A DNA stretch of 63,314 nucleotides, taken from the NCBI RefSeq assembly GCF_002234405.1, contig NZ_NMQT01000003.1:1-63314 (forward strand), given 5' to 3'. Under the pieces are notes generated by a model. That model searched no databases, was not told the DNA's origin, and saw only the letters and a list, made by a program, of their open reading frames with translations. The translations under genes were made by a program, and so were the position numbers. Shown piece after piece: positions 25,945 through 34,896 of this stretch. The stretch is from Amycolatopsis thailandensis. Lineage in GTDB: Bacteria; Actinomycetota; Actinomycetes; Mycobacteriales; Pseudonocardiaceae. Positions within the stretch are counted from its first letter, which is position 1; the number at the start of each line of letters is the position of its first letter.

Positions 25945-26616
25945 ATGCGCGTGCTCGTGGTGGAAGACGAAATGCGGTTGGCCGAGACCCTCCAATGGGG
26001 ACTCGAGGCCGACGGTTACGCCGTCGACCTGGCCCACGACGGTCTCGAAGGCCTCGAACTCGCGCAGCTATACCCGTATCAGGTAATCGTCCTGGACATC
26101 ATGCTCCCGAAGCTCAACGGCTACCGCGTCTGCGCGGCGCTGCGGGAACGCGGGGTGACCACCCCGATCCTCATGCTGACGGCGAAGAACGGCGAGTACG
26201 ACGAAGCCGAGGCGCTCGACACCGGTGCCGACGACTACCTGAGCAAGCCGTTCTCGTACGTCGTGCTCACCGCGCGGCTGCGGGCGCTCACCCGGCGGGG
26301 CGCGGCGGGCTCGGCGGGCGTGCTGGAGTTCGGCGACCTCGTGCTCGACCCGGCGAAGCGGACCTGCCGCCGCGCGGGGACGCCGGTCTCGTTGACCACC
26401 AAGGAGTTCGCCGTCCTCGAATGCCTGCTGCGGCACGGCGGGCAGCTGGTGACGAAACGGGACATCCTCGACCAGGTCTGGGATCTGGCCTACCGGGGCG
26501 ATCCCAACATCGTCGAGGTCTACGTGAGCGCGCTGCGGCGCAAACTGGACGCGCCGTTCGGGCGGCACACCATCGCGACCGTACGCGGCGCCGGCTATCG
26601 GCTGGTGACCGAATGA
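25945..26616 (+). CDS. OmpR-family response regulator
   Basis: This 223-residue regulator has a receiver domain (MRVLVVEDEMRLAETLQWGL, Asp51 in VIVLDIMLPK, Lys in YLSKPFSYV) and a winged-helix DNA-binding domain (LTTKEFAVLECLLRHGG, RGDPNIVEVYVSALRRK, TVRGAGYRL). It is coupled to the downstream kinase by an ATGA overlap. Direct CCTGAA repeats just upstream are probably its own binding site, controlling both itself and the divergent ABC exporter. Confidence 0.92.
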   Translation: MRVLVVEDEMRLAETLQWGLEADGYAVDLAHDGLEGLELAQLYPYQVIVLDIMLPKLNGYRVCAALRERGVTTPILMLTAKNGEYDEAEALDTGADDYLSKPFSYVVLTARLRALTRRGAAGSAGVLEFGDLVLDPAKRTCRRAGTPVSLTTKEFAVLECLLRHGGQLVTKRDILDQVWDLAYRGDPNIVEVYVSALRRKLDAPFGRHTIATVRGAGYRLVTE

Positions 26617-27989
26617 CCGGCTGGTGGCCTTCGTCGGTGCGGCGGAGCACCGCGCTTTCGGCGGCGCTGCTCTGCGCGATCGTGTTCACCCTCGGCTGGC
26701 TGGGTACCCGCGAGCTGTTGAGCAGGCAGCTCGCGGGCAGCGCCGTGAGCGCGACGCGAGCCCAGCTGGACAGGCTGGCCGACACCTACCGGGCCGGGCA
26801 GCCGGAGCCGCCCAGCGGTGACGCCCTGTTCGAGGTGGTCGACGATTCCGGGCGGTCGTTCGCCAGCAGCGAGAACCTCCGCCGCTGGGATCCCGCGTGG
26901 ACGCCGTTGCCGCCCGCGCCCGCCGGTGCGGCCGCGGACTGGACGATCACCACCAAGGCCACTCTGAAACCCGGCGACCATCCACAGTGGCGTGAGTATC
27001 GCGAATACACCGTGGTGGGAAAGGTGATCGACAGCGATGGGCGACGGCTCACTGTCTACCTGTTCGTACTGCCGTGGGAAACGCTCCGGATGCTGGGCAC
27101 CTTCGACGGCACCCTGCGGTTCTTCATCCCGCTCGCGGTGCTGATCACCGCGCTGGCCGCGTGGCTCGCGGCGGGCCGGGCGCTGCGGCCGGTGGAGGCG
27201 ATCCGCCGGGAACTGGCCGAGGTCAGCGGGAGCAGGCTCGACCGCCGCGTGCCGGTGCCCCCGTCCCGTGACGAGGTCGCCCGGCTGGCCACCACCACGA
27301 ACGCGACCCTCGACAGGCTTCAGCGGGCCTACGACCAGCAAGAACGGTTCGTCGCCGACGCCAGTCACGAACTGCGCAGCCCGCTCGCGAACCTCCGCAC
27401 CGGGCTGGAGGTCGCGCTCACCCACGCCGATCGCGCGGATTGGCCCGCCGTCGCCCGGCGGTCGCTGCTCGACATCCAGCGGCTGCAACGCATCACCGCG
27501 GATCTGCTCCAGCTGGCCGTCGACCCGGCCGAAGTCCCGGCTCCGGAAGGCGTCGTCGACCTCGCCGACGTGGTGGGGGAGCAGGTCGCCGAGCGCGCGC
27601 TCGAACCCGGGCCCGCCATAGTGTCCGATGTGGACGGTCCGGCGCCGGTGCCCGGCGAACCCGTCCAGCTGGAACGCCTGCTGCGGAACCTGCTCGACAA
27701 CGCGGTGCGGCACGCGCGTTCGTCGGTCACCGTGCGGCTGCGGCGGGAGGCGGGGGAGGCGGTCCTCGAAGTGATCGACGACGGCCCCGGCATCCCCGCC
27801 GCCGATCGTGAGCGTGTCTTCGACCGTTTCGCCCGGCTCGACGACGCCCGCGCACGGGACGCGGGTGGTACCGGCCTCGGGCTCACGCTCGCCCGCGACA
27901 TCGCCGTCCGGCACGGCGGATCGCTCCGGGTGGCGGACGGCGGACAGGGTGCGCGACTGATCGCGAGGCTACCCCTCAGGGGTATGTGA
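26613..27989 (+). CDS. Sensor histidine kinase (HAMP-HisKA-HATPase)
   Basis: This 458-residue kinase has two membrane helices flanking an extracytoplasmic domain of about 110 residues, a HAMP linker, a HisKA domain with RFVADASHELRSPLANL (phospho-acceptor His252) and a HATPase with LLRNLLDNAVRHA, DDGPGIPAADRERVFDRF and GTGLGLTLARDI. It is the partner of the response regulator upstream (ATGA overlap). The sensor loop is rich in Trp and Pro; its ligand is unknown. The last codons contain the first of three CsoR-type boxes that serve the following copper operon. Confidence 0.9.
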   Translation: MTGWWPSSVRRSTALSAALLCAIVFTLGWLGTRELLSRQLAGSAVSATRAQLDRLADTYRAGQPEPPSGDALFEVVDDSGRSFASSENLRRWDPAWTPLPPAPAGAAADWTITTKATLKPGDHPQWREYREYTVVGKVIDSDGRRLTVYLFVLPWETLRMLGTFDGTLRFFIPLAVLITALAAWLAAGRALRPVEAIRRELAEVSGSRLDRRVPVPPSRDEVARLATTTNATLDRLQRAYDQQERFVADASHELRSPLANLRTGLEVALTHADRADWPAVARRSLLDIQRLQRITADLLQLAVDPAEVPAPEGVVDLADVVGEQVAERALEPGPAIVSDVDGPAPVPGEPVQLERLLRNLLDNAVRHARSSVTVRLRREAGEAVLEVIDDGPGIPAADRERVFDRFARLDDARARDAGGTGLGLTLARDIAVRHGGSLRVADGGQGARLIARLPLRGM

Positions 27990-28043
27990 CCCACGATACC
28001 CTACGGGGGTAACTGCATGTCCTTGCGGTACCCCCCTGGGGTA
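27970..28043. promoter_or_regulatory. Three CsoR-type copper operators
   Basis: TACCCCTCAGGGGTA (27970-27984), TACCCTACGGGGGTA (27997-28011) and TACCCCCCTGGGGTA (28029-28043) match the TACCC-N-GGGTA pattern bound by CsoR repressors. The first lies inside the end of the kinase gene, and the last ends 14 bp before the copZ start. No csoR gene is in the window. Confidence 0.7.
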
Positions 28044-28057
28044 TGTACGTTGAGGTC

Positions 28058-28264
28058 ATGAGCGAAACGACTTACACCGTCACCGGCATGACCTGCGGCC
28101 ACTGCGCGACTTCGGTCACCGAAGAGGTCGCCAAGATCGACGGCGTCACCGACGTCCGGGTCGATCTGCCCACCGGCGCGGTGACCGTCACCGGTTCCCG
28201 TGAACCCGCGGCCGCCGAAGTGCGCGCCGCCGTCGAAGAAGCCGGATACCAGCTGACCGCTTGA
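28058..28264 (+). CDS. copZ: Copper chaperone (heavy-metal-associated domain)
   Basis: This 68-residue protein is a single HMA domain of the CopZ/Atx1 type. The metal site is GMTCGHCATSV, with Cys13 and Cys16. It would carry Cu(I) in the cytosol to the P-type ATPase encoded two genes downstream. The ATG at 28058 follows TTGAGGTC; the in-frame ATG at 28043 is inside a CsoR-type box and is less likely. It is first in the copper operon. Confidence 0.88.
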   Translation: MSETTYTVTGMTCGHCATSVTEEVAKIDGVTDVRVDLPTGAVTVTGSREPAAAEVRAAVEEAGYQLTA

Positions 28265-28309
28265 GCGGCTCCACGATCGCGGGTGGCACCCGCACTAAGG
28301 ACTTGCACG

Positions 28310-29221
28310 ATGAACACAGCAGCGAAGCTCTCCGCCTACGGTGTGGTTCTCGCCCTGGTCGCCGGTGGCGGCTGGGCGACCGGCACCGCTGTCGGTCCGC
28401 ATCCCGGCGCCGCCGGGGTGCCCGGTGGTGAGGACACCGGACACTCGGACACCCACGGCGGCACCGTCGCGGAAGCGGCGCACGGCAAACAGGACCACGA
28501 ACCCGCCGGGCTCGCGTCGACCAGGGGCGGCTACACCCTCACGCCCACCTCCACGACGCTCACCCCCGGGAAGACGGCTCCCTTCACCTTCCGGATCCTC
28601 GGTGCCGACGGCGCGCCGGTGACCGCCTACGACGTCGAACACGAAAAGCGGATGCACCTCATCGTCGTCCGCCGCGACACCGCCGGTTTCCAGCACATCC
28701 ACCCCGAACTCGGCGACGACGGCACCTGGACCGTTCCGCTGGCCGTCGGCGACGCCGGGGTCTACCGCGTCTTCGCCGACTTCAAGCCCGGCGGTGGCGA
28801 GGCGACGACCTTAGGTGCGGACCTCTTCGCCGGCGGTGACTTCCGGCCCGCCGAGTACCGTCCCTCGCACGTCGCGGAGGTGGACGGCTACCAGGTCCAC
28901 CTCGACGGGGACCTCAAGCCGGGCGCGTCGTCGAAAGTGACGCTCACCGTCACCAAGAACGGTCGTGCGGTCACCGATCTCCAGCCGTACCTGGGTGCTT
29001 ACGGGCACTTGGTCGCGCTGCGCGGCGGCGACCTCGCCTACCTGCACGTCCATCCGGACGGTGAACCCGGTGACGGCCGGACCGTGGCCGGTCCCGCGGT
29101 CACCTTCTTCGCCGAGGTCCCGACGGACGGCACCTACCGGCTGTTCCTGGACTTCCAGCACGAAGGCAAGGTCCGCACCGCCGAATTCACCGTCGCGACC
29201 GGGGAAGGGAGCCACCGATGA
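28310..29221 (+). CDS. Secreted or membrane-anchored His-rich copper-operon protein
   Basis: This 303-residue protein begins with a hydrophobic signal or anchor ([18 protein letters not shown]). A His-rich linker follows (HSDTHGG, HGKQDHE), then two beta-rich domains with clustered His such as [39 protein letters not shown]. The HxHP motifs suggest copper binding outside the cell. The family is commonly annotated as hypothetical beside copA in actinomycetes; I infer periplasmic copper buffering or delivery. The stop overlaps the copA ATG (ATGA). Confidence 0.72.
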   Translation: MNTAAKLSAYGVVLALVAGGGWATGTAVGPHPGAAGVPGGEDTGHSDTHGGTVAEAAHGKQDHEPAGLASTRGGYTLTPTSTTLTPGKTAPFTFRILGADGAPVTAYDVEHEKRMHLIVVRRDTAGFQHIHPELGDDGTWTVPLAVGDAGVYRVFADFKPGGGEATTLGADLFAGGDFRPAEYRPSHVAEVDGYQVHLDGDLKPGASSKVTLTVTKNGRAVTDLQPYLGAYGHLVALRGGDLAYLHVHPDGEPGDGRTVAGPAVTFFAEVPTDGTYRLFLDFQHEGKVRTAEFTVATGEGSHR

Positions 29222-31464
29222 GCACCGAAACCGCGCGGGTGGCCGACGCCGAAGTCGAACTCGCGATCACCGGGATGACCTGTGCCTCGTGCGCCATGCG
29301 CATCGAGCGGAAGCTGAACAAACTCGACGGTGTCACCGCGACGGTCAACTACGCCACGGAGAAGGCGAAGGTCAGCTACCCGGCCGAAATCGAGCCGCGG
29401 CTGCTGATCGAACAGGTCGAGGCGGCCGGGTACTCGGCCGCCTTGCCCGCGGTGCAAAAGGAAGAAGCCGTAGCGGAAGAGATCGACCCGATCGCTCCGT
29501 TGCGGCAGCGGCTGCTCGGTTCCGCGGTGCTGTCCGTGCCGGTGATCGTGCTCGCGATGGTGCCCGCGCTCCAGTTCACCTACTGGCAGTGGATCTCGCT
29601 GACGCTGGCCGCGCCGGTGCTGGTGTGGGCGGCGTGGCCGTTCCACAAGGCGGCGTGGACGAATCTGCGCCACGGCGCGGCCACGATGGACACGCTGATC
29701 TCGATGGGCACGCTCGCCGCGTTCCTGTGGTCGTTGTACGCCTTGCTGTTCGGCACCGCCGGGACGCCGGGGATGACGCACCCCTTCGAACTCACCGTCC
29801 AGCGGATGGCGGGCGACGGCAACATCTACCTCGAAGTCGCCGCCGGGGTCACGACGTTCATCCTCGCCGGACGTTACTTCGAAGCCCGGTCCAAGCGGCG
29901 GGCGGGCGCGGCGCTGCGTGCTCTGCTCGAACTCGGCGCGAAGGACGTCGCGGTGCTCCGCGACGGCGAGGAAATCCGTGTCCCGATCGGCGAACTCGCG
30001 GCGGGCGAGGAATTCGTGGTGCGGCCGGGGGAGAAGATCGCGACCGACGGCGTGATCACCGAAGGCGCGTCGGCGGTCGACGCGAGCATGCTCACCGGTG
30101 AGAGCGTCCCGGTCGAGGTCGTCCCCGGTGACACGGTGGCGGGTGCGACGGTCAACGCGGGCGGCAGGCTCGTCGTCCGCGCGACCCGGGTCGGCGCCGA
30201 CACACAGCTGGCGCAGATGGCGAAACTCGTCGAGACGGCCCAGACCGGAAAAGCACAGGTGCAACGACTCGCGGACCGGGTGTCGGCGGTCTTCGTGCCG
30301 ATCGTGATCGCACTCGCCGTCGGCACGCTGATGTTCTGGCTCGGCACCGGCGGTTCGGTCGCGGCCGCGTTCACCGCGGCGGTGGCCGTGCTGATCATCG
30401 CCTGCCCGTGCGCCCTCGGCCTGGCGACCCCGACCGCGCTGCTCGTGGGCACCGGCCGGGGCGCGCAGCTCGGGATCCTGATCAAGGGCCCGGAAGTGCT
30501 GGAATCGACCCGCGCCGTCGACACGGTCGTCCTGGACAAGACCGGCACCGTGACCACGGGCCAGATGTCGCTGGTGGCGGTCCACGTCGCCGACGGTGTC
30601 GACGAGGAGACGACGTTGCGTCTGGCGGGCGCGCTCGAGAACGCGTCGGAGCACCCGATCGCGCAGGCCATCGCCCGCGCGGCCCGGGAACGCACCGGGG
30701 AGCTTCCGGCGGTCGAGGAGTTCACCAGTCTCGAAGGCCTTGGTGTGCAAGGGATCGTCGACGGCTCGGCGGTTCTGGTCGGCCGGAACGCGTTGCTGGA
30801 GCAGTGGAGTCACCGTCTGACGGCCGAACTGGCGGAAGCCAAGGCGGCGGAAGAGGAACTCGGCCGCACGGCGGTCGTGGTCGGCTGGGACGGCGAGGCG
30901 AGAGCGGTCCTGGTGGTCGCGGACACCGTCAAGCCGTCGTCCGCCGAGGCGATCTCCCGGTTGCGCGAGCTGGGGCTGACCCCGGTGCTGCTGACCGGCG
31001 ACAACGAGGCCGTCGCCCGCGCGGTGGCCGCCGAGGTCGGGATCGGCAGCGTGATCGCCGAGGTGCTGCCGAAGGACAAGGTAGACGTCGTCAAGCGGCT
31101 CCAGGACGAGGGCAAGGTCGTCGCGATGGTCGGGGACGGCGTCAACGACGCGGCCGCGCTGGCCCAGGCCGACCTCGGCCTGGCGATGGGCACCGGCACC
31201 GACGTCGCCATCGAGGCCGGGGACCTGACCCTGGTCCGCGGTGACCTGCGGGCGGCGGTGGACGCGATCCGGCTTTCGCGGCGGACCCTGCGCACCATCA
31301 AGGGCAACCTGTTCTGGGCCTTCGCCTACAACGTGGGCGCGCTTCCGCTCGCGGCGGCGGGCCTGCTCAACCCGATGATCGCCGGTGCCGCGATGGCCTT
31401 CAGTTCGGTGTTCGTGGTGTTCAACAGCCTGCGCCTGCGCGGGTTCCGGAGTATCACCGCTTGA
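29218..31464 (+). CDS. copA: Copper-exporting P1B-type ATPase
   Basis: This 748-residue pump has one N-terminal HMA domain (GMTCASC, Cys22 and Cys25), eight membrane helices, the ion-binding CPC motif (Cys396-Pro397-Cys398), the phosphorylation motif DKTGTVT (Asp440), the SEHPIA motif, GDGVNDA and the C-terminal [23 protein letters not shown] plus the C-terminal MxxSS pattern indicate Cu(I) specificity (P1B-1). It exports cytosolic copper, supplied by the copZ product. CsoR-type operators precede the operon, and a nested hairpin terminator follows it. Confidence 0.93.
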   Translation: MSTETARVADAEVELAITGMTCASCAMRIERKLNKLDGVTATVNYATEKAKVSYPAEIEPRLLIEQVEAAGYSAALPAVQKEEAVAEEIDPIAPLRQRLLGSAVLSVPVIVLAMVPALQFTYWQWISLTLAAPVLVWAAWPFHKAAWTNLRHGAATMDTLISMGTLAAFLWSLYALLFGTAGTPGMTHPFELTVQRMAGDGNIYLEVAAGVTTFILAGRYFEARSKRRAGAALRALLELGAKDVAVLRDGEEIRVPIGELAAGEEFVVRPGEKIATDGVITEGASAVDASMLTGESVPVEVVPGDTVAGATVNAGGRLVVRATRVGADTQLAQMAKLVETAQTGKAQVQRLADRVSAVFVPIVIALAVGTLMFWLGTGGSVAAAFTAAVAVLIIACPCALGLATPTALLVGTGRGAQLGILIKGPEVLESTRAVDTVVLDKTGTVTTGQMSLVAVHVADGVDEETTLRLAGALENASEHPIAQAIARAARERTGELPAVEEFTSLEGLGVQGIVDGSAVLVGRNALLEQWSHRLTAELAEAKAAEEELGRTAVVVGWDGEARAVLVVADTVKPSSAEAISRLRELGLTPVLLTGDNEAVARAVAAEVGIGSVIAEVLPKDKVDVVKRLQDEGKVVAMVGDGVNDAAALAQADLGLAMGTGTDVAIEAGDLTLVRGDLRAAVDAIRLSRRTLRTIKGNLFWAFAYNVGALPLAAAGLLNPMIAGAAMAFSSVFVVFNSLRLRGFRSITA

Positions 31465-31470
31465 CGAGGG

Positions 31471-31520
31471 ACGCCCGCTGGTCGCCGTGTCGGATTCGAC
31501 ACGGGTTGATCAGCGGGCGT
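31471..31520 (+). terminator. Nested hairpin terminator of the copper operon
   Basis: ACGCCCGCTG (31471-31480) pairs with CAGCGGGCGT (31511-31520), and inside it CCGTGTCG (31485-31492) pairs with CGACACGG (31497-31504) around GATT. It begins 7 bases after the copA stop. No U-tract follows. Confidence 0.7.
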
Positions 31521-31581
31521 TCTGGGTAACTCGATTGTGCGACTTCAGCAGGGAGGTCGTGCAACGGGGAAGGGTGGCTCC

Positions 31582-32040
31582 ATGATCAGTATCGCGGAGC
31601 ATCCGGTGCCGGGGACCTGGGTGCTTGACCTGCGAGCCACGACGCCACGGGCGTTGCCGGACATGCGCGCCTGGGTGGTCAGATGCCTGCCGGATCTCGG
31701 CGAGGGCCATCGTGACGACGTCCTGCTGGCGGCCACCGAACTGGTCGCCAACGCCTACGTGCACGGGGGTGGCGCACGCCACATCCAGCTGTGGCGAGGC
31801 GTGTCACCCTGCGCGATCCGCATCGAAGTCGCGGACGTCAGCGTCGAGCAGCCCCGGGCGCGCTGCTCCCAGATCGAGGACCCGCGCGGACGCGGGTTGC
31901 TCGTCGTCGACGGGGTGGCGGTGCAGTGGGGCGTCCGGCGCGAGCGGGTGCGCGGCGGGAAGATCGTCTGGGCGCACATCCGCTGCGACGGCCATTGCCC
32001 GGTTGCGGCGCGCGCCCCGAACGACCGCCGAAGGAACTGA
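31582..32040 (+). CDS. Stand-alone HATPase anti-sigma/regulatory kinase-like protein
   Basis: This 152-residue protein has an N box DVLLAATELVANAYVHGGG and a G-box-like RGRGLLVVDGVA as in RsbW/SpoIIAB-like serine kinases (HATPase_c_2). Actinomycetes have many such orphans, which bind anti-anti-sigma STAS proteins or other partners. The ATG at 31582 follows GGGGAAGGGTGG. No sigma or STAS gene is adjacent, though a full stressosome lies about 4 kb to the right. Its C-terminus carries three Cys (CRCDGHC-like region IRCDGHCPV). Confidence 0.75.
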   Translation: MISIAEHPVPGTWVLDLRATTPRALPDMRAWVVRCLPDLGEGHRDDVLLAATELVANAYVHGGGARHIQLWRGVSPCAIRIEVADVSVEQPRARCSQIEDPRGRGLLVVDGVAVQWGVRRERVRGGKIVWAHIRCDGHCPVAARAPNDRRRN

Positions 32041-32145
32041 ACCCTGTCTGAGGACCTCTGTGTCAGATGACGCAGACGGGCCTCCTTTCGTGCTGCCAAA
32101 GTGGTCCCGGACCAAGCTTGTGAAGCGAACGGGGAGGGGCCCGAA

Positions 32146-32757
32146 ATGTGGGGGAAGAAGAGCACGATGGTGTTGGCGGTGGCGGCGCTGGGGCTGGCCG
32201 TCGCACCGGCGGCTTCGGCGGAGACCGAGCCGTCGCTGCGTGTCTATCCGACCGAGGTGCGGCCCAACGAGATCTTCGGTACGGGTATCGGCGGAGGCTG
32301 TGACAACTACTCCGCGGTGACCTCGCCCGGGTTCGCCGGACCCGTCGAGCTGGTCGCGGTCGGCGGCGACCGGGAAAACCTGTGGGGCAACGGACCTGCC
32401 TCCGGAGTACCGGGCACCTACACCGCGACGGCCACGTGTGACGGCAAGACCTTGACCACGCAGTTCACCGTGCTGGACTACGCGCCGCCGTCCTGGGGGC
32501 TCGGCCCGCGTGAAGTGGCGCCCGGCGGGGTGATCTCCGGCGGCTCGGACACCATCTACGGCTGCCCGGGCGGTCCCGAGGGACCGGCGACCTCGCCGGG
32601 GTTCGCCGCGCCTCTGCAATGGACCCGGGGCGGCAACTTCGGCCGGTTCAGCGGTGATACCACTGTCGTCACCACGCCCGGAACCTATACGGCCACTCTG
32701 AAGTGCAAGGGGACGCCGATTCCCGGCGAGATCGAGTTCACCGTCGTCGCGCCGTAA
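32146..32757 (+). CDS. Secreted hypothetical protein with two Ig-like repeats
   Basis: This 203-residue protein has a clear signal peptide (KKSTMVLAVAALGLAVAPAASA) and then two related halves. Each half carries SPGFA, a Gly-rich middle and GTYTATxxC (TYTATATCDGK and TYTATLKCKGT) and has two Cys, suggesting duplicated disulfide-bonded beta-sandwiches. I do not recognise a named family. The ATG at 32146 follows GGGGAGGGGCCCGAA; the frame extends to 32101 without good support. Confidence 0.65.
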   Translation: MWGKKSTMVLAVAALGLAVAPAASAETEPSLRVYPTEVRPNEIFGTGIGGGCDNYSAVTSPGFAGPVELVAVGGDRENLWGNGPASGVPGTYTATATCDGKTLTTQFTVLDYAPPSWGLGPREVAPGGVISGGSDTIYGCPGGPEGPATSPGFAAPLQWTRGGNFGRFSGDTTVVTTPGTYTATLKCKGTPIPGEIEFTVVAP

Positions 32758-32764
32758 GGACACG

Positions 32765-33367
32765 TCACGGTCTCGTGCGGCCCTCGATGGCGGCGCGGGC
32801 CGCCTCGACCGACTTCCGGACGACCACTTCGGGGGAATAGCCCTGTTTCTTGAAGACCCCGTCGAGGTAGAACGTGCCGTAGCCGTGGGCCTGCGTGAAC
32901 AGCTGCTCCATCAGTTCGAGCCCGTCCTGCGGCCGGTCGGCGACGGTGAGGCAGAGCATGACGAACTGGTCGGTCAGCCGACGGGTCTGTTCGTGCAGCG
33001 CGGCGTGTTCCGGTCCCTGTAGGCCGTCCGAGTAGATGATGTTCATCCCCGCCCGGCGCTCGATCAGATACTCCGTATAGGCGCCGGCGGCCGCGGCGAG
33101 GGCGGCGACGGGCTCGCTCTCGGCCTCGATCGCGTCGTGCACTTTGTCGGCCAGCTGACACGCGACGGCGGCCGCGATCGCGGCCAGCAGGCTCTCCTTG
33201 CCCGGGAAGTGCCGGTACGGCGCGCCGGGGCTGACCTTGGCGCGCCTGGCGACCTCGGCGACGGAGAACGCGCCCAACCCCTGCTCGGCGATCAGGTCGA
33301 GCGACACCCGCACTAGTTCGGCGCGGAGGTCGCCGTGGTGGTACTTGCCGCCCATGTCGTGGATCAC
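32765..33367 (-). CDS. TetR/AcrR-family regulator of the alcohol dehydrogenase gene
   Basis: This 200-residue regulator begins [17 protein letters not shown], the start typical of a TetR subfamily, with helix-turn-helix [19 protein letters not shown], and a C-terminal domain of TetR_C_33-like type. The upstream GTG (33367) or the internal ATG (33355) may be used; most relatives begin at the latter (MGGKYHHG). It is divergent from the zinc alcohol dehydrogenase; two palindromes in the gap are probable operators. Confidence 0.85.
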   Translation of the reverse strand: MIHDMGGKYHHGDLRAELVRVSLDLIAEQGLGAFSVAEVARRAKVSPGAPYRHFPGKESLLAAIAAAVACQLADKVHDAIEAESEPVAALAAAAGAYTEYLIERRAGMNIIYSDGLQGPEHAALHEQTRRLTDQFVMLCLTVADRPQDGLELMEQLFTQAHGYGTFYLDGVFKKQGYSPEVVVRKSVEAARAAIEGRTRP

Positions 33368-33388
33368 ACCGTTCCGGTCGCGGAATAT

Positions 33389-33428
33389 GTAAGAGCCCTC
33401 TTACGCTAGGTGTAAGTGACCTCTTACA
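33389..33428. promoter_or_regulatory. Paired TetR operators before the alcohol dehydrogenase gene
   Basis: GTAAGAGCCCTCTTAC (33389-33404) and TGTAAGTGACCTCTTACA (33411-33428) are palindromes with centres about 23 bp apart, sharing the GTAAG/CTTAC half-site. Confidence 0.72.
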
Positions 33429-33456
33429 TGGTCTCACTGTTTTCACGGAGGGTTTC

Positions 33457-34506
33457 ATGACGACGACCACGCACGCCATCGCCGCGCCGTCCCCGGGCGC
33501 CGCACTGTCGCCGACGACCATCGAGCGTCGCGACCTGCGTCCGGACGACGTGCTGATCGACATCGCGTACGCGGGGATCTGCCACAGCGACATCCACCAG
33601 GTGAAGGAGGACTGGGGCAGTGCGATCTTCCCGATGGTGCCCGGTCACGAGATCGCCGGCGTCGTCGCCGCGGTCGGCTCCGAGGTGACGAAGTACCAGG
33701 TCGGGGACCGGGTCGGGGTCGGCTGCATGGTCGACTCCTGTGGCGAGTGCGAGTACTGCCTCGCGGGCACCGAGCAGTTCTGCCTCAAGGGGAACATCCA
33801 GACCTACAACGGCGTCGGCTTCGACGGCGAGAACACCTACGGCGGCTACAGCCGTCAGATCGTCGTGAAGGACGGTTTCGTCTGCCGGATCCCGGAGGGG
33901 ATAGGCCTCGACATCGCCGCGCCGCTTTTGTGCGCGGGCATCACCACCTACTCCCCGCTGAACCGCTGGGGTGCCGGACCGGGCAAGAAGGTCGCCGTCG
34001 TCGGCCTCGGCGGACTCGGTCACATGGCGGTCAAGATCGCGGTCGCCATGGGCGCCGAGGTCACCGTGCTCAGCCAGAGCCTCAAGAAGCAGGAAGACGG
34101 CTTGAAACTGGGCGCGAAGGACTACTTCGCGACCGGTGACGCCTCGACGTTCCAGACGTTGCGCGGCCGCTTCGACCTGATCCTCAACACCGTTTCGGCG
34201 ACGCTGCCGATCGACTCCTACCTCGGCATGCTGCGGGTCGGCGGCGCGATGGTGAACGTCGGCGCGCCCGGCGAACCGCTGTCCTACAACGCCTTCTCGC
34301 TGCTCGGCGGGAACAAGGTGCTCGCCGGTTCGATGATCGGCGGTATCGCCGAGACCCAGGAGATGCTCGACTTCTGCGCCGAGCACGGGATCGGCGCGGA
34401 GATCGAGACGATCTCGGCCGACCAGGTGAACGTGGCCTACGACCGGGTCGAGAACAGCGACGTGCGCTACCGGTTCGTCATCGACGCGTCGACCATCGGC
34501 GCGTAG
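33457..34506 (+). CDS. Zinc-dependent NAD(P) alcohol dehydrogenase
   Basis: This 349-residue medium-chain dehydrogenase has catalytic zinc ligands Cys42 (GICHSD) and His64-Glu65 (PGHEIAG), structural zinc ligands Cys95, 98, 101 and 109 (SCGECEYC...QFC) and a Rossmann motif [14 protein letters not shown]. It is closest to the YahK/cinnamyl-alcohol-dehydrogenase branch that reduces aldehydes with NADPH. TetR control suggests induction by an aldehyde or electrophile. The ATG at 33457 follows ACGGAGGGTTTC. Confidence 0.88.
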   Translation: MTTTTHAIAAPSPGAALSPTTIERRDLRPDDVLIDIAYAGICHSDIHQVKEDWGSAIFPMVPGHEIAGVVAAVGSEVTKYQVGDRVGVGCMVDSCGECEYCLAGTEQFCLKGNIQTYNGVGFDGENTYGGYSRQIVVKDGFVCRIPEGIGLDIAAPLLCAGITTYSPLNRWGAGPGKKVAVVGLGGLGHMAVKIAVAMGAEVTVLSQSLKKQEDGLKLGAKDYFATGDASTFQTLRGRFDLILNTVSATLPIDSYLGMLRVGGAMVNVGAPGEPLSYNAFSLLGGNKVLAGSMIGGIAETQEMLDFCAEHGIGAEIETISADQVNVAYDRVENSDVRYRFVIDASTIGA

Positions 34507-34518
34507 CCGGTACAGGTG

Positions 34519-34865
34519 GTCGTGAGTGGTGAGGACGGTTCTAGCCCAATGCCACGTAACTTGAGTTGATACTTGGTCGTCCTGGCCGAGGGGAGCCGAC
34601 CAAGCGCCAGGTGTCCACTGTGGACACTTATCCCTGGCTGGATGTCTGATTTGTGGCTGAACAGGCGATTCCGTCAAGGGGTCGTGAGTGGCAAAGAGCG
34701 TTAGAACCCTCTTTGCCACTCACGACCCTCTCGTAAGACTATGCAAAGCAACCAAATCGGACACCTCGATCCCAGTTGGCGTCCTCTGTAGACGGTCGCG
34801 CCCTGGGTTCGGTGCCGGTGACTTATCCGTGGCATTGGGTTCTGACCGTCCTCACCACTGACGAC
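34519..34865. mobile_element. MITE-like element with 37-bp imperfect terminal inverted repeats
   Basis: The left end 34519-34555 (starting GTCGTGAGTGGTGAGGACGG) and the reverse complement of the right end 34829-34865 match at 32 of 37 positions; the mismatches are one at position 6 and four in the TCTAG/CAGAA block. No target-site duplication is obvious. It may instead be an ancestral long hairpin split by an insertion. Confidence 0.5.
34681..34726. repeat. Perfect 18-bp hairpin with GTCGTGAGTGGC stem
   Basis: GTCGTGAGTGGCAAAGAG at 34681-34698 pairs with 34709-34726 around CGTTAGAACC. The stem base matches the hairpin at 16712-16755 and the left end of the surrounding element. Confidence 0.92.
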
Positions 34866-34896
34866 CGTCCACGGTCGGTGCGGCCCACCCGCGGCG

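Larger units (their letters stand above)
34507..34896. other. 390-bp gene-free gap between convergent genes
   Basis: The gap between the convergent alcohol dehydrogenase and CPBP genes is nearly filled by a 347-bp element bounded by inverted repeats (34519-34865). Inside are a perfect 18-bp hairpin, a CTTGGTCG/CGACCAAG pair (34572-34579, 34597-34604) and GTGTCCACTGTGGACAC (34611-34627). No coding potential is visible. Confidence 0.75.
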
